64,000 nucleotides of DNA from Antedon mediterranea. Its lineage: Eukaryota; Echinodermata; Crinoidea; Comatulida; Antedonidae. The notes under the pieces are model-generated. The model was given only the letters and a program-made list of their open reading frames with translations, searched no databases and was not told where the DNA came from. Positions 12,901 through 24,000 of the stretch are shown piece after piece; the first letter of the stretch is position 1, and each line of letters starts with the position of its first letter. The position numbers and the translations under genes are program-made. The DNA lies in contig NC_092675.1 of the NCBI RefSeq assembly GCF_964355755.1, positions 18,049,912-18,113,911 of the forward strand. The letters run 5' to 3'.

Positions 12901-14508
12901 CAATACATTATTTTTAATGAAAATAATTACTTACTTTTTTCATCATATTCTCCGAGTTGATTAGAATTATTGCATCCCCAACCAAAAACATTGCCATTGA
13001 ATGTTAAGACAAGGGAATGGTTGCCACCACAGGATATTTGTTGGATAGGTAACCCAGCCAAGCAGGAGACATGTGTAGGGATGGCACAATGGTCTTGAGT
13101 AGTGCTGTAGCCTAGCTGCCAGTAACTGTTATCACCCCATGCATATAGTTTACCACCTTCATAAAAAAACGGGTTACTATTTTATAAAAAAACATATAAT
13201 TTGAACATATAAATTGAGAGTTTTTTCAAAAAATATATGCTCATGTTAATGTCATAAATTACAACTTAAGTAGCGCATTGGTAGGGCACATATAAAAAAT
13301 ATGTGACTAAATTTTTGTTTTTTTATTCTAGTGAGTAATTAGATACTTCTATATACTTAATTTATAATAATTTTCACATGATTATTTTTATTTTATTATT
13401 GAATTCAATATATTACTTTTTGCAAGAGCCAATGTGTGCTTAGCTCCACAGGCCACTTGAATAATGACTTCATTGGATAAAGACTTTATTACTCTGCAAA
13501 ATAAAAGCAAACAAAAGGAATATATGAGGTTTTAAATATTAGGGGGTAAACATATATGTTTCAAATTATCAAATGAATAAAAATTGTTGCATTACTTTGG
13601 TGTTGTTCTCTTCTTCAAATGCACTTCACCATGACCACATTGACCTTCAGAATCACGACCCCAGCTTATAATTTGACCTTTGTCACTTATGACAATGTTG
13701 TGTGTATCCCCACAGGCGGCTTGTACAATGACAAATGTATCCAGGGAAGAGACATGATCTGCAAAAAAAGAGGACAAAACTATACTTTACTGTTATGCCT
13801 GATTTAATAGATTTGCGCAATTTGATACATTGCATTAATTTTGATCACAAAGTATACAAGGAATCACGTAGGCATAAAGGGAAAATTCTCATCGACGTTA
13901 TTTTCTTGCACTTTAACTTGGAAACTACAATTTTGTAATAAAAATAAAATTTTAAAACAAAAATACTCCATCCGACTGTGGAGCGTAGATACCTACTTTA
14001 TAATAATAATTTTATCTATTTTATTATACATGCCCAATTAGCTCATAACCCCTCCGCTCAAGGGGATTGATCAATTTAAAATTGCACAAATCATGTACAA
14101 CACAAGCAACATTTTTCAGGATTTATGGTAGGTAAATTAATCTTTATGTGAAGAGATCATAATTTTGATTTCCCATTCAAGTCTGTGAAAATGTTACATA
14201 TTTACTTTCATAATAGGCTGGGAGGAAATGCATACAATTAGGACAGGGAATTTTGTGTATAGTATACAGATTTGCCTTAAAACAAATTTTTATTGAAAAA
14301 ACAAACCTGGAGTAGACTTCTCCTCATTTTCACATGTGTAAACTGTTCCATCAGTCAGAACAAAGATAGTTTGGTGATTGCTGCATGCTATTTGTTGAAT
14401 GGATCGATTATTCAATATTTGCAACTCTTTGATGACTGGACTAGTAGCAGCAGCAGCATTCTGATCATGTTTAACAGGATTCAAGCAGAACACTCTTGAT
14501 GATGTCAT
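4341..14508 (-). CDS. HERC4-like: HERC-A: HERC4-like HECT E3 ubiquitin ligase with a divergent RCC1-like domain (23 coding exons)
   Basis: Predicted 1,078-residue E3 ligase. Coding exons, 5' to 3' on the minus strand: 14508-14307, 13758-13596, 13493-13417, 13156-12935, 11900-11842, 11500-11390, 11171-11147, 11008-10917, 10398-10298, 10093-9868, 9605-9442, 9154-9058, 8699-8510, 8191-8022, 7709-7617, 7385-7293, 6916-6674, 6294-6199, 6101-5983, 5875-5678, 5552-5369, 5104-5002, 4549-4341 (TGA). All phases join (3,237 nt). Residues ~1-430 are the RCC1-like domain, ~430-750 the linker, ~750-1078 the HECT domain with the catalytic Cys ([14 protein letters not shown]) at about 1046. HERC3/4 proteins attach ubiquitin through a thioester on this Cys. 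Most GQLG-type propeller motifs are lost and a ~65-residue insert (exons 5-7) lies between repeats, yet there is no stop or frameshift, which argues for a functional, diverging paralog. The start is the first ATG of exon 1; an upstream ATG in the same exon (TTT GTA GAA TGA) ends at once. Tandem paralog of HERC-B. Confidence 0.88.
4996..5001 (-). other. Non-canonical GC splice donor, HERC-A intron 22
   Basis: Exon 22 ends TTCTTAG and is followed by GCAAGTATA on the minus strand, so the donor is AG|GCAAGT, the classic strong form of a GC-AG intron. The paralogous HERC-B donor (17,410) is TTCTTAG|GTATGC. The acceptor (TTCCAG|AATTC at 4,549) and the protein alignment fix this junction. Confidence 0.85.
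9868..14508 (-). CDS. HERC-A, RCC1-like (RLD) part, exons 1-10, degenerate
   Basis: Exons 1-3 keep recognisable repeats ([72 protein letters not shown]). Exon 4 has [21 protein letters not shown] but ends [11 protein letters not shown]. Exon 9 ([20 protein letters not shown]...) replaces the NGGVFTFGDGTNGQLGHN type seen in HERC-B. Exon 10 keeps only [15 protein letters not shown]. The first repeat lost its first strand ([12 protein letters not shown]... against MKIYSWGSNRNHQLG in HERC-B). Exons 5-7 (59, 111 and 25 nt) have no counterpart in HERC-B. The fold may be a distorted propeller; its partner binding is unlikely to match HERC-B. Confidence 0.85.
12124..12737. mobile_element. MITE-like element with AGACACCTTCCCTA termini and TTAA flanks
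   Basis: Inverted termini AGACACCTTCCCTA (12,128 on) and TAGGGAAGGTGTCT (to 12,733) bound a 606-bp non-coding element. Both sides are flanked by TTAA (12,124-12,127 and 12,734-12,737), consistent with a TTAA target-site duplication (piggyBac or Kolobok style). It lies in HERC-A intron 4. No ORF inside. Confidence 0.75.
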
Positions 14509-15586
14509 TCTACAAACATCTAAAATGTCAAATACATAAAGATATGGTGACTATTATATGGAGGAGGAAATGATACGGAAGTGTTAATCAACTGATAATA
14601 ATGTAATTTATTATTTTCTATTTATGTATTAACAGTATATAACTTCCTGTATCGGCACGGTCAACCAGAGAAGAGTTGCACCATGTGCCGCCAAACACCA
14701 GAATAAATGCAGTTTGCCGGTTGACGCAAATTACCCTAGACGTATTACATATGCCCTATATGTATATATACTTTATAAATATAGGCTTATATGCAGTGAC
14801 ATACCATACCTTTTTACACCTAACAATAACATAATAATAGTGTGGATTCATGGTCTAGCCTCCAAGCCAAGGCTAGGCATGGAGTTATCTCCATTATTCA
14901 TTGGCTGGCATGGCCGAGCCTAGCTGCTTTATTTATTCAAGTTTTTATTTTAAAGTATGATTGACTGAATATTTCTTACCTGGCCTTGTTTATTTGTTTT
15001 ATTTCGTGATATGAGCACAGCTTACAATATACTTTTGTAATTCTTTCCCACGTAACCTACTAGAACTTTCTAATTATGACTCATTTTTTGTATGCCTTGG
15101 AAATACCATATTCTATATTTGGAATTTCCCAGTCCACTTTCTGAACTGAAGAGGGCGCTACGCATATTATATATTTTATAAGTTTCTATATAAACCTTTG
15201 AAATAACATGATATGGGTGGAGTAACCAGCCTGATCGACTGGACTGTACACATGTGATGACGTTCAAAAATTAAAAATATAAAGCAAAGAAAATCAGCTA
15301 AATTCATTCGTATTTTATTTTTTAAAAGATAGCCCGTTAAAGTAAGAGTGCAATTTGCAGGTTTTGCAACATACTGTACTGTAATTATGATCTCCATGCT
15401 CGAATAGACCATGATTTAACTATGATGTGTTCACATGCACATATAGTCGCACTCCTTGGTAACACTAGTCACATAAAACATAGTATAAAATAAATCTTTG
15501 AAGGCTGTTTCTTTTGTTTAATGTTTGTAGTACAGATACTCAATTCAATGTTTTTGTTGTTCCTAAAATTCATATTACACAAATAA

Positions 15587-15670
15587 AGGCCAATTTACAC
15601 AGAAGAGCGGTAACTGGACTTGGTCAATTTAGTTGGCGATGCAGTTAATTTGAACAGTGTGTGATCAAGG
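15587..15670. mobile_element. Truncated MITE copy (AGGCCAATTTACACAGA family)
   Basis: Begins TAAAGGCCAATTTACACAGA followed by AGAGCGGTAAC, matching the left terminus of the full element at 29,100-29,267. The right terminus is not found. Confidence 0.65.
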
Positions 15671-16379
15671 TTTAAATTTGGAGCTTCTGACAACAAGACA
15701 ATTCTGATTTTCAGGGTTTACAGTTTTGGGACAGTTGATTGCAAAAGAGGGGACATAAATTGACTTTCCATGTTACTTCATCAACTTAAAAAACTTTGTA
15801 CAAATGCAATAAAAAAAACTTTATACTGTATATGAAATTACTTCTTATCTCTGCTTCTAATTAGTATAATATAATAAAAAAAACAATTTGTTTACCTTTC
15901 TGATTATTCATACTGTACATGTTTAAAATTGTAGAAAGAAGATTAATTTCTAAAGAAGTTAATTTTCAGAGCACATGTGTGTTACTATGAAAGTGTTGAC
16001 ATCTAAAATTAAATTATGAACTATTACTTTTACTTTTACAGATATTTATTAATATCAGCCATTTAAAAATCCTGGATCACCCCTGACATACTTCAAACAA
16101 TGAGATATACCATACCTAATCATGTTAGATTAAATATTTCGAAATTAATTATGTCATTGTTCCTGCTGACATAATTATTGTCAACAAATTTAATCTTAAT
16201 GTTAAACTACACTATTTGTACTTTATTAAGTAGATTAGTGGAACTTTGGTTTGTGTGTTAATAGCACCGTATTTAAATGATGCATTTACCAATATTAGAA
16301 AAAAAAAAAATAGTGTTACAAACAGCAGCAGATTATAATTAACATATAATTCATTGTTACACATGCCAATAATAAATTG

Positions 16380-16622
16380 GTTCCAATTGCCAATCTCTTT
16401 AACATTCCATGATCAAGATCTTAAATTATGTTCCTGTAGCTGAAACAAGACTATCACTGACCAACACTGACCACTCATTGCAATTGATATGGTTTAATTG
16501 CAAAACCAAACTTCCAACTTATGATCGGTTCCAATTCCATGATCAAGCTCTTAAATTATGTTCCTGTAGCTGAATAGCAAGACCAACACTGACCACTCAT
16601 TGCAATTGATTGGTTTAATTGA
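16380..16622. repeat. Two-copy tandem duplication, ~130-145 bp unit
   Basis: The block GGTTCCAATT...CCATGATCAAG...CTTAAATTATGTTCCTGTAG...CCAACACTGACCACTCATTG...GGTTTAATTG occurs at 16,380-16,500 and again at 16,525-16,622 with small indels. Confidence 0.85.
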
Positions 16623-16697
16623 GTTCATATGATCAGCGGAAAGAATCAAGCATTACCTCTATATTATAAAACCACCATGGTGTGATGCTGTATACTA

Positions 16698-19600
16698 TTA
16701 TACTAGTCCAAATCCTTGTGCATTCTCTATGGCTGCTAAGAGCTTGTCTCTCATTTTATCTTTGGTTTCATAAACTGGCAAGTCCAAGAGGTTAAAGCAG
16801 GTATGAGCCGCTGGTAATAAATCTGTATTTCCAAATACTGGTTGGATTATCATCTTCAAATGAGACATTCCTTGCACTGGGATCCGATCACTACCTGTGA
16901 GAAATACTAAAACAAAATATAAATGATTACATACATATATATTACTGCAAGTAATAGTTCTGGACAATTGCCAATGGTTGGAAAATAAAATCGTGGGGAA
17001 AAAAAGTGGGGTGGGTGGTGCTAGGGCTACAAAAACTATAGGACAGAGGGCTCTATTTATCTCTGGAATCAGCAGAGCAGGGTATATGGGAATAATTAAA
17101 ACAAAACATTCTACTCATCATCTAGTACCTGTGTATTAAAATAAAAAAAAACATGGTTAGACGTTAAACAACAATGTTGCCTTAATTGTCATTATGGTTT
17201 TTGTATTTTTTTGGTCTAGATTTGGTACTTGTGTCATAGTGAGAATGGTAGTACAATAGCTGGGTACTAAAAAACTTATGATGTCTACATTGGTCCTCTA
17301 CTTGCTAAATCAGCAAAAAAACCATATGATTCTATTTTGCATTTAACAAAACATTAGTTAATTTTTTATCCCAATCTCATTATTATTTATGTTTAATCTA
17401 TAATGCATACCTAAGAATTTTTTCTTCTGTTCAATAGTAAGTTCATGGAAAACTTCCCAGAAAAATTTAATTGTTTCATGATCCTTATAATAAACAGACT
17501 TGTACTCAACAATCTAGAAAAAAAATAAGATTGAAATGCATTGATAAATAAACCCATTGATGTATCAAGTACCTATAGAAGGCATTTGGTGCATTAAACA
17601 AATTTTACTCAATGAATAAACCACTAATGACCTGGAATCAAGTAAATACCTTGGAATGCAATTGATGCATTAAACTTCACACCATTCAATGAATAACAAT
17701 TGATGGAATCATGTATCTATGGAATGCATTTGGTGCATTGAACAACAAATTTTCCTTAATGAATACTATAAACCATTAACTTTACATTTTATTCAATGAA
17801 TTAACAATTGATGGAATCATGCATCTATGGAATGCATTTGGTGCCATTAAGAAACTTTGTAATTAATTATAATTAATTAATTATATGTTAAGCAGTATTT
17901 ACTTACACGTTCCAACTCTTCCCAATCATAGTTCTCATTTCCTATGACCATTGCCATAAGTTCTTGCGGATGGAATAATTGTAATACTGCTCCACCACAA
18001 ACCTGCAGAAACCCATCTGCAAATGCACTGTACTGGTCAGACACAGACGCGTTGAAAACATACTCAATGTATCGATCTACATAATCATGTCTGGAATTTT
18101 AAAATATGCATATATTTTATTTGACTCTGGTGGTTAATATTTAGTTTTAATATTTTTGTAGTAAGCCACAGCTTGAAAAGACAGTTATCAATAGGAACAA
18201 TTTGAAAAACATTTTAATAAATTTTGTTTCTTAAATTAACTTATGTATTAATAGACATGGTCTGGTGGCCACAGAAAGCACATTAAACATGATAAAACTT
18301 ATTCATCCAAGTTGTAATGTAGGAATGGGTAGAAATGTATTGTCATATACAATACAGTATAAAAACCCTCTTCCAGTAGGTATACCTCTGATTCCCCTTC
18401 CCCACCCCCGACACCCCATTTTCCTCCCCACCGTTTTTTTTTTTGTATACAGCCAACTTCTATTTAGGGGCCACTGGGTTCTGAAGGTGTCCCAATAATA
18501 GTGGTTCTACTACTATTAATCTACAGATACTAAAGTTTAATTTACTACTACTTAGGTTCTACTGTATAAAATGGAAAAAAAAGAAAAAAAAAAAAAAAAA
18601 AAGATTTGTGAATTATAGATTATCTGATAAAAATCCTAGGAAGTAGGAAGCCTTTTGCCAATTTTCCCCTGACTTTGTACACATTTTATTCGATTTAATA
18701 AAGTCAACTAATGTCAACAAGTTGTCTGCTGATATCTTACTTGTTATCTTGAGTGACAGTGACATCTTTGCCTCCAGGCATCAGTTCAACAGTTTGCACC
18801 TCTCCAAACACTTCCTCAGATATTTGAAAATCAATATCAAATACATCCTGAAGATCAGGATTCTCATAATCAAGCAACTCCTGTAGGTTGGAGGCTATCG
18901 TTGGGTCGAGCTGTTTTAGGTCATCAAGATTAACTGGTCTAAAAAACAATTTGCAAATGTGCTTATTAAACATTTCACAATATAATTAAGTTGTAGAAAG
19001 TACCAACAACCTGTGTATGATGACATCTCTAAAACAAAAGCCCTATCAATTATGTAAATATTGTGGTTTTAGCCCTTGGGCTACTTTACATTCTTTGATG
19101 AATATTGCAATAAAAAACCAATATATAAAAATCTATAACTAAATCATATTAAGGCCAACTTCTACAAACCACTGCCTCCATTCCCACTCCAACATCACCC
19201 ACTTTACATTGTCAATAGTTTCAATAGGCACTACATTTAAGGAAAATGGAATAGCTAATATTGTCCATTTGTAATCATATTTAAATATAAAGTGGTAAAA
19301 CCACTAACCTCTGAAGAAGTTTCTTGTAAAGAGCTAAGGTGAATGGAAGATCGATAATTGTATGATTATAAATTGCAAGTCCACCAAGAATTCCTACTAA
19401 ATGAAACATCAAACCATCTTCAAACGACTGATGACAAAAAAAAACCATAATTAATAAATAATTAACACATTGGTTTAATAAAGAATAGTATACAATTAAT
19501 TGTTTGAAAGGTTTGCATAGCGAAATCAAATGTTGATATAAAGTTTGCAGTACACCATGTGTATTAGTTTTGAAAAGAACTGTTGAGTTTCTTGACGTTT

Positions 19601-21053
19601 CGATCAATATGCTTTGATTGTTCTCAGGAGTGAGAATGACGACGATCAAAGCATATTGATTGAAACGTCGAGATACGCAACAGTTCTTTTCAGAACTAAT
19701 ACACGTGGTGTACCGCAAACTTTATATCAACAGTATACAATTAACTTGCCAACTATTGTAATTGGAAATTTTGAATGCACTATTGGCTTCAGTAAGTACA
19801 CCTCAATGTCATATTTTGTACTAAAATACCATAGAAAAAACTTCCTAATTTTGTAGGACTTTTAGGTAGGCTTCTTTTTAAGATGGGCTTCTTTTCGAGA
19901 ATACTTTTGCAAACTGCAAATTAATGAGGAGGGCTTCGTTTTGAGATGGGCTTCATTTGAGGTTTAATCAAACTGCTTGCAACTGTTACCTACTTATCCC
20001 CAACCCTTCAATCTAACAATTTAGATACAATGGGCTTCTTTTGAGCTTTAATCAAACTGTTTGCAACTGTTACCTACTTATCCCCAACCCTTCAATCTAA
20101 CAATTTAGATACAATGGGTTTCTTTTGAGGTTTAATCAAACTGTTTGCAACTGTTACCTACTTATCTCCAACCCTTCAATCTAACAATTTAGATACAATT
20201 GTTTTGAAGTATACATAATAATAAAATAAAAATATGTTATGTACAATGATCTGTTGAGTCATGGATTTCATTATCTTTATTTATAGCATATGATGTTGTA
20301 TTGATAAGAGCATGATGCAATATAAAAATAATTACATACAATATTTGTTGACTAACCTTTGAGTTAAACCATATTGTTCTATTATTGTCGTAATATTTGA
20401 ACATTCCATACTTTGGATCAAGAATCTCTTTAAAAATTAAGAGGAAGAACTCCTACATAAAGATACAAAGGTAAAACAGATTATTAGCCTTTTAATTTAA
20501 GTTTTATTTTAGTTTACAATTGTAGGTTTTCTAACAGACAAAAAAGTACTTGTTATCAACCTTAAATCAAGACTAAAAACAAGAAGTGTATTTTGAAGTA
20601 GATTTACTGCTTGTTTATATGGATAAAAGGTTGTTCCCACTACGCACACACTCGCCTATAAACATTTAAACATAGAGGTCTCTTGAGATCTGTTATTGGC
20701 TGCTGGTGCGTAAGCTCTGTCTACACTATCAAACTAGTTTGACAAAAAGTGTAATGTGCCCAAATAGTAGTAACATGACATCATCGTGTCCATATATGGG
20801 CACATCACATTTGTTGTGTAGATTACATGTACTGTACCTTTCGGACACCTCCTGCATCCATAGCTTCCTCTCCCATGAATACAACCCTCAAAGGCTTCTT
20901 CAGGTCTGCCTGGCCTTGCTTTGATAACTGATCTAGCGTGGTGGGTACGATAGCATCGCGTCGAATATAAAGCACCAAACATGGATTCACTGGATCTATG
21001 CTGGGTTGCAACAGACTTTGGAAATTTTGTCTATGTACATTTTCCAATGCAAA
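16698..21053 (-). CDS. HERC-B, HECT catalytic domain, exons 14-20
   Basis: Blocks in order: NPCLVLYIRRDAIVP and KKPLRVVFMGEEAMDAGGVRK (exon 14), [20 protein letters not shown] (15), SFEDGLMFHLVGILGGLAIYN (16), RPVNLDDLKQLDPTIASNLQ (17), YSAFADGFLQVCGG and NENYDWEELE (18), [12 protein letters not shown] (19), [12 protein letters not shown] and AAHTCFNLLDLP (20). The catalytic Cys sits in the last exon. Confidence 0.93.
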
Positions 21054-24000
21054 CTGTTAGTAAACAAAATTAAATATCACTCAAAACATTATTAGCGATG
21101 TTTTTTATCCACCACCTGAACTAGCTATAAACCCTAACCCTATTCTCTAACACACAAGCCATTTCTTAGCCTAGGCCAACTTAACATTATAAAACACAAA
21201 TGTCATCAAAAGTAGGTGTTGTTAAATTAACCTATTGGTTGGACCTGGTACTATTTTAGCTCAATTACACAGAGCAAAGAGGAAAATTAATTAATTAAAC
21301 ATCCTTTGGTACCTTTTTCAAGAGTTTAGATTGTTTTAGTAATGATCAAGTCAAACCTTTTTTCTTATTTCTTTTTACTCATAATCACCTGCATTTGAAG
21401 TGTGGCATCCAGATGTAGTATTATTGTCTTGGCATTTCCATTGAATATGAATGGATAGTTACAATAAGTAAACAATTGGTTCTGTAAAATATATTTAAAA
21501 CATAATAATACACAAAGTAAATAAACAATGTTATTTGTCGGAACATGTGTTGCTATCACAGATTACTATTCCTAAGAGAGTTTTATTTGTACAAACATCC
21601 TCACAATTCAGAAATGAATTCAAACTTCACTTTGAAATGAAGAAAAATCATGACCAAATTCAATAAATCATTAACTTCATGACAAGATACTTTCAGCCAA
21701 AATAAAGTCCAGAAAAACAAAAATGGCGAAAATAAGCACATAGAAAATATTGGCATGGTAGAATGTAGTAGTTAAGCAAATGTCACCTAGTCTCATAACA
21801 CATTTATAGGATAATTTAATAACTAATTTGAAGTAGCTTCATCAGGGAGCTGAAGTAAATGTAGAAAGCATAACATACAATTAAATCAGAAGAAATATCT
21901 GAGCCATTAAGTTTTTAGTAGTGGCATGTGGTAGCATAGTGAATTTGAGCCACTGAGTAGGAATAGGCACATAACAACAAAATCTACACTTACCTCATCT
22001 AACTGTTGACGAAGCCAATTGATGTAGTGTCGACGAAGCAAGTCTTCTTCGGTAATTTCAGGAATGTAAAATAAATAGTAGGGAACTATTTCTCCCATAG
22101 AAACATTCACCTATAAGAATAAAAGTTTAAACAACAGTAAACAATATGACCGGACTACCTAAAAATTATACACCAGTATTTTCATTTTGTCCCAATAGTC
22201 CAACAATTCTTCCAAAATTTCTGGACAACCAGTCAGTACCAAGTTCATTAACATGCACTGTATGAACACAGCACCAATGGCTTAACATCCTATCTGAAGG
22301 ATGAGGCAATGAGAGTAAAGCATCTCGTCTAAAGGATACAATCAATATAGCACAGACAGGCTTGGGTGTCTAGAAAACTCAGATCTCAGATATATCTGAG
22401 TTTTCTAGATCTAAAAAACTCAGATATCTGACTTTTCTAGATCTAGAAAACTTAGATATCTAACTTTTCTAGATCTAGAAAACTCAGATATCTGACTTTT
22501 CTAGATCTAGAAAACTCAGATATCAATATCTGAGTTTGATCATCATATAGAGTATTATTGAAACGGATTACTGTGTACATTTTCTTACTAATATTGTAAC
22601 ATGTAGAAGCGGCCTACGGCTTAAATCATAAAGAAAATACAGTTCATTTTACCGTTAAAATGAAGGCTTGAAAATTAGGTATGTACGAGTTGGTGTGGGT
22701 ACGAGTTGGTTGAAGTACGAGTTAGCCAAGTTGGGAATAGGTACGAGTTGACCACTTCTAGCCTAGTACCCGGGCCAGGCCTACTATTCGTGATACATCA
22801 TGATAGCGCCCACACGTTGAGCCTTGAATTGAGTTTGCTTAGCTAAGCTTGGCTAGGCCTAAATGCTAAGCCTACATTTTAAAAGGTGTATACAGTACTG
22901 TATTTCTTTATGATTTAACATAGGCCGCTACTACAAGTTACAATAATTATTATTATTAGTAAGAAAACGTATAATACTGTATTATTTCAAACAAGCTACC
23001 CTCTGATGATAATGGAACGATCCATTTGATGATCTGGGTTTTCTAGTTCCAATTTTGAACTAGAAAACTCAGATCTTGATATCTGAGTTTTCTAGATCTA
23101 GAAAACTAAGATATATCTGAGATCTGAGTTTTCTAGACACCCGACAGGCTTGAACCCATGCCTATCACATATTAGTCCGACCTCTTACCATTACTGTATG
23201 CCATATCATTATATATCAAGTTCTATACATCACCAGATATTCCCAGGCGATCTCCAACACAAGTTCTACTAGACCCAAAAGTTGCTGATGAACTTTGGTA
23301 ATCGGACAAAAACCGGTATTTCAATGTGTTGTTGATGTATGTAGACGGAGTTAAAATATTTATGTTGTAATTTTTAGTGTATAGTCAATTGTATATGCTT
23401 TTGGTTACCTTGTGTAGTTTTCCCAGTACTTTCATTGATATCTCTATACTCTGCTCTACCATATCACTTGGATTCTGATGTAGATATACAACTACTTTCT
23501 TGTAGATCGTTAAAATGCGATTTAAATGACGAGGCTGAAATTTCGACCACCAAGAATCTGATAAAAAATAAAATTAAACCAGTAATATATAGACCTGAGC
23601 AAACTGTTTTCCTTTTATATTGCATTATATAATTAACACTATTATTTTGATACTTCACTGAGAATAATTACTATAGTTCTGTTGATTTGTTACTTCATGA
23701 ATATGTGAACTTACCAATAACCTTGGCACCAGCACCAGATAAGTTTATTAGTGAGTGACCAACGCTAAGAATAGAATCAAGGTATAAATCTGGATATTGC
23801 ATTGTTGGACATTCCATTAACACTAAGTAAAGTCTAAGTGCTTCTATATCAGGAGGTGATACTGAAAGTGTTGGACAAAGTTGTGTATGTATTACCTGAG
23901 CAATCTGCAAAAAAAATTGTCACGTAATTATTATACTGCGAAAAAAAATTGGTTTATATTTGGTGGAGAGGAAAATTAACTGGGCTGAATTGCGAACATG

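Larger units (their letters stand above)
14520..16697. other. Intergenic region between HERC-A and HERC-B
   Basis: Holds the unannotated 5' end of HERC-A (acceptor TTTTAG at 14,520 implies an upstream 5'UTR exon, not located) and the 3' flank of HERC-B. Also present are a truncated copy of the AGGCCAATTTACACAGA MITE (about 15,587-15,670), a block related to 920-1,010 at 15,090-15,175, and a tandem duplication at 16,380-16,622. No other gene is seen. Confidence 0.5.

Noticed and set aside
14290-14499. Plus-strand ORF of 68 codons opposite HERC-A exon 1
   Set aside because: Antisense shadow of the coding exon.
4341-14508. HERC-A as a pseudogene
   Set aside because: All 23 exons join in frame with valid splice sites (one GC donor), and the HECT domain is complete.
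19281-19856. ORFs across the palindrome on both strands (ILIETSR..TVLF)
   Set aside because: The two strands give the same peptide because the DNA is an inverted repeat; no evidence of translation.
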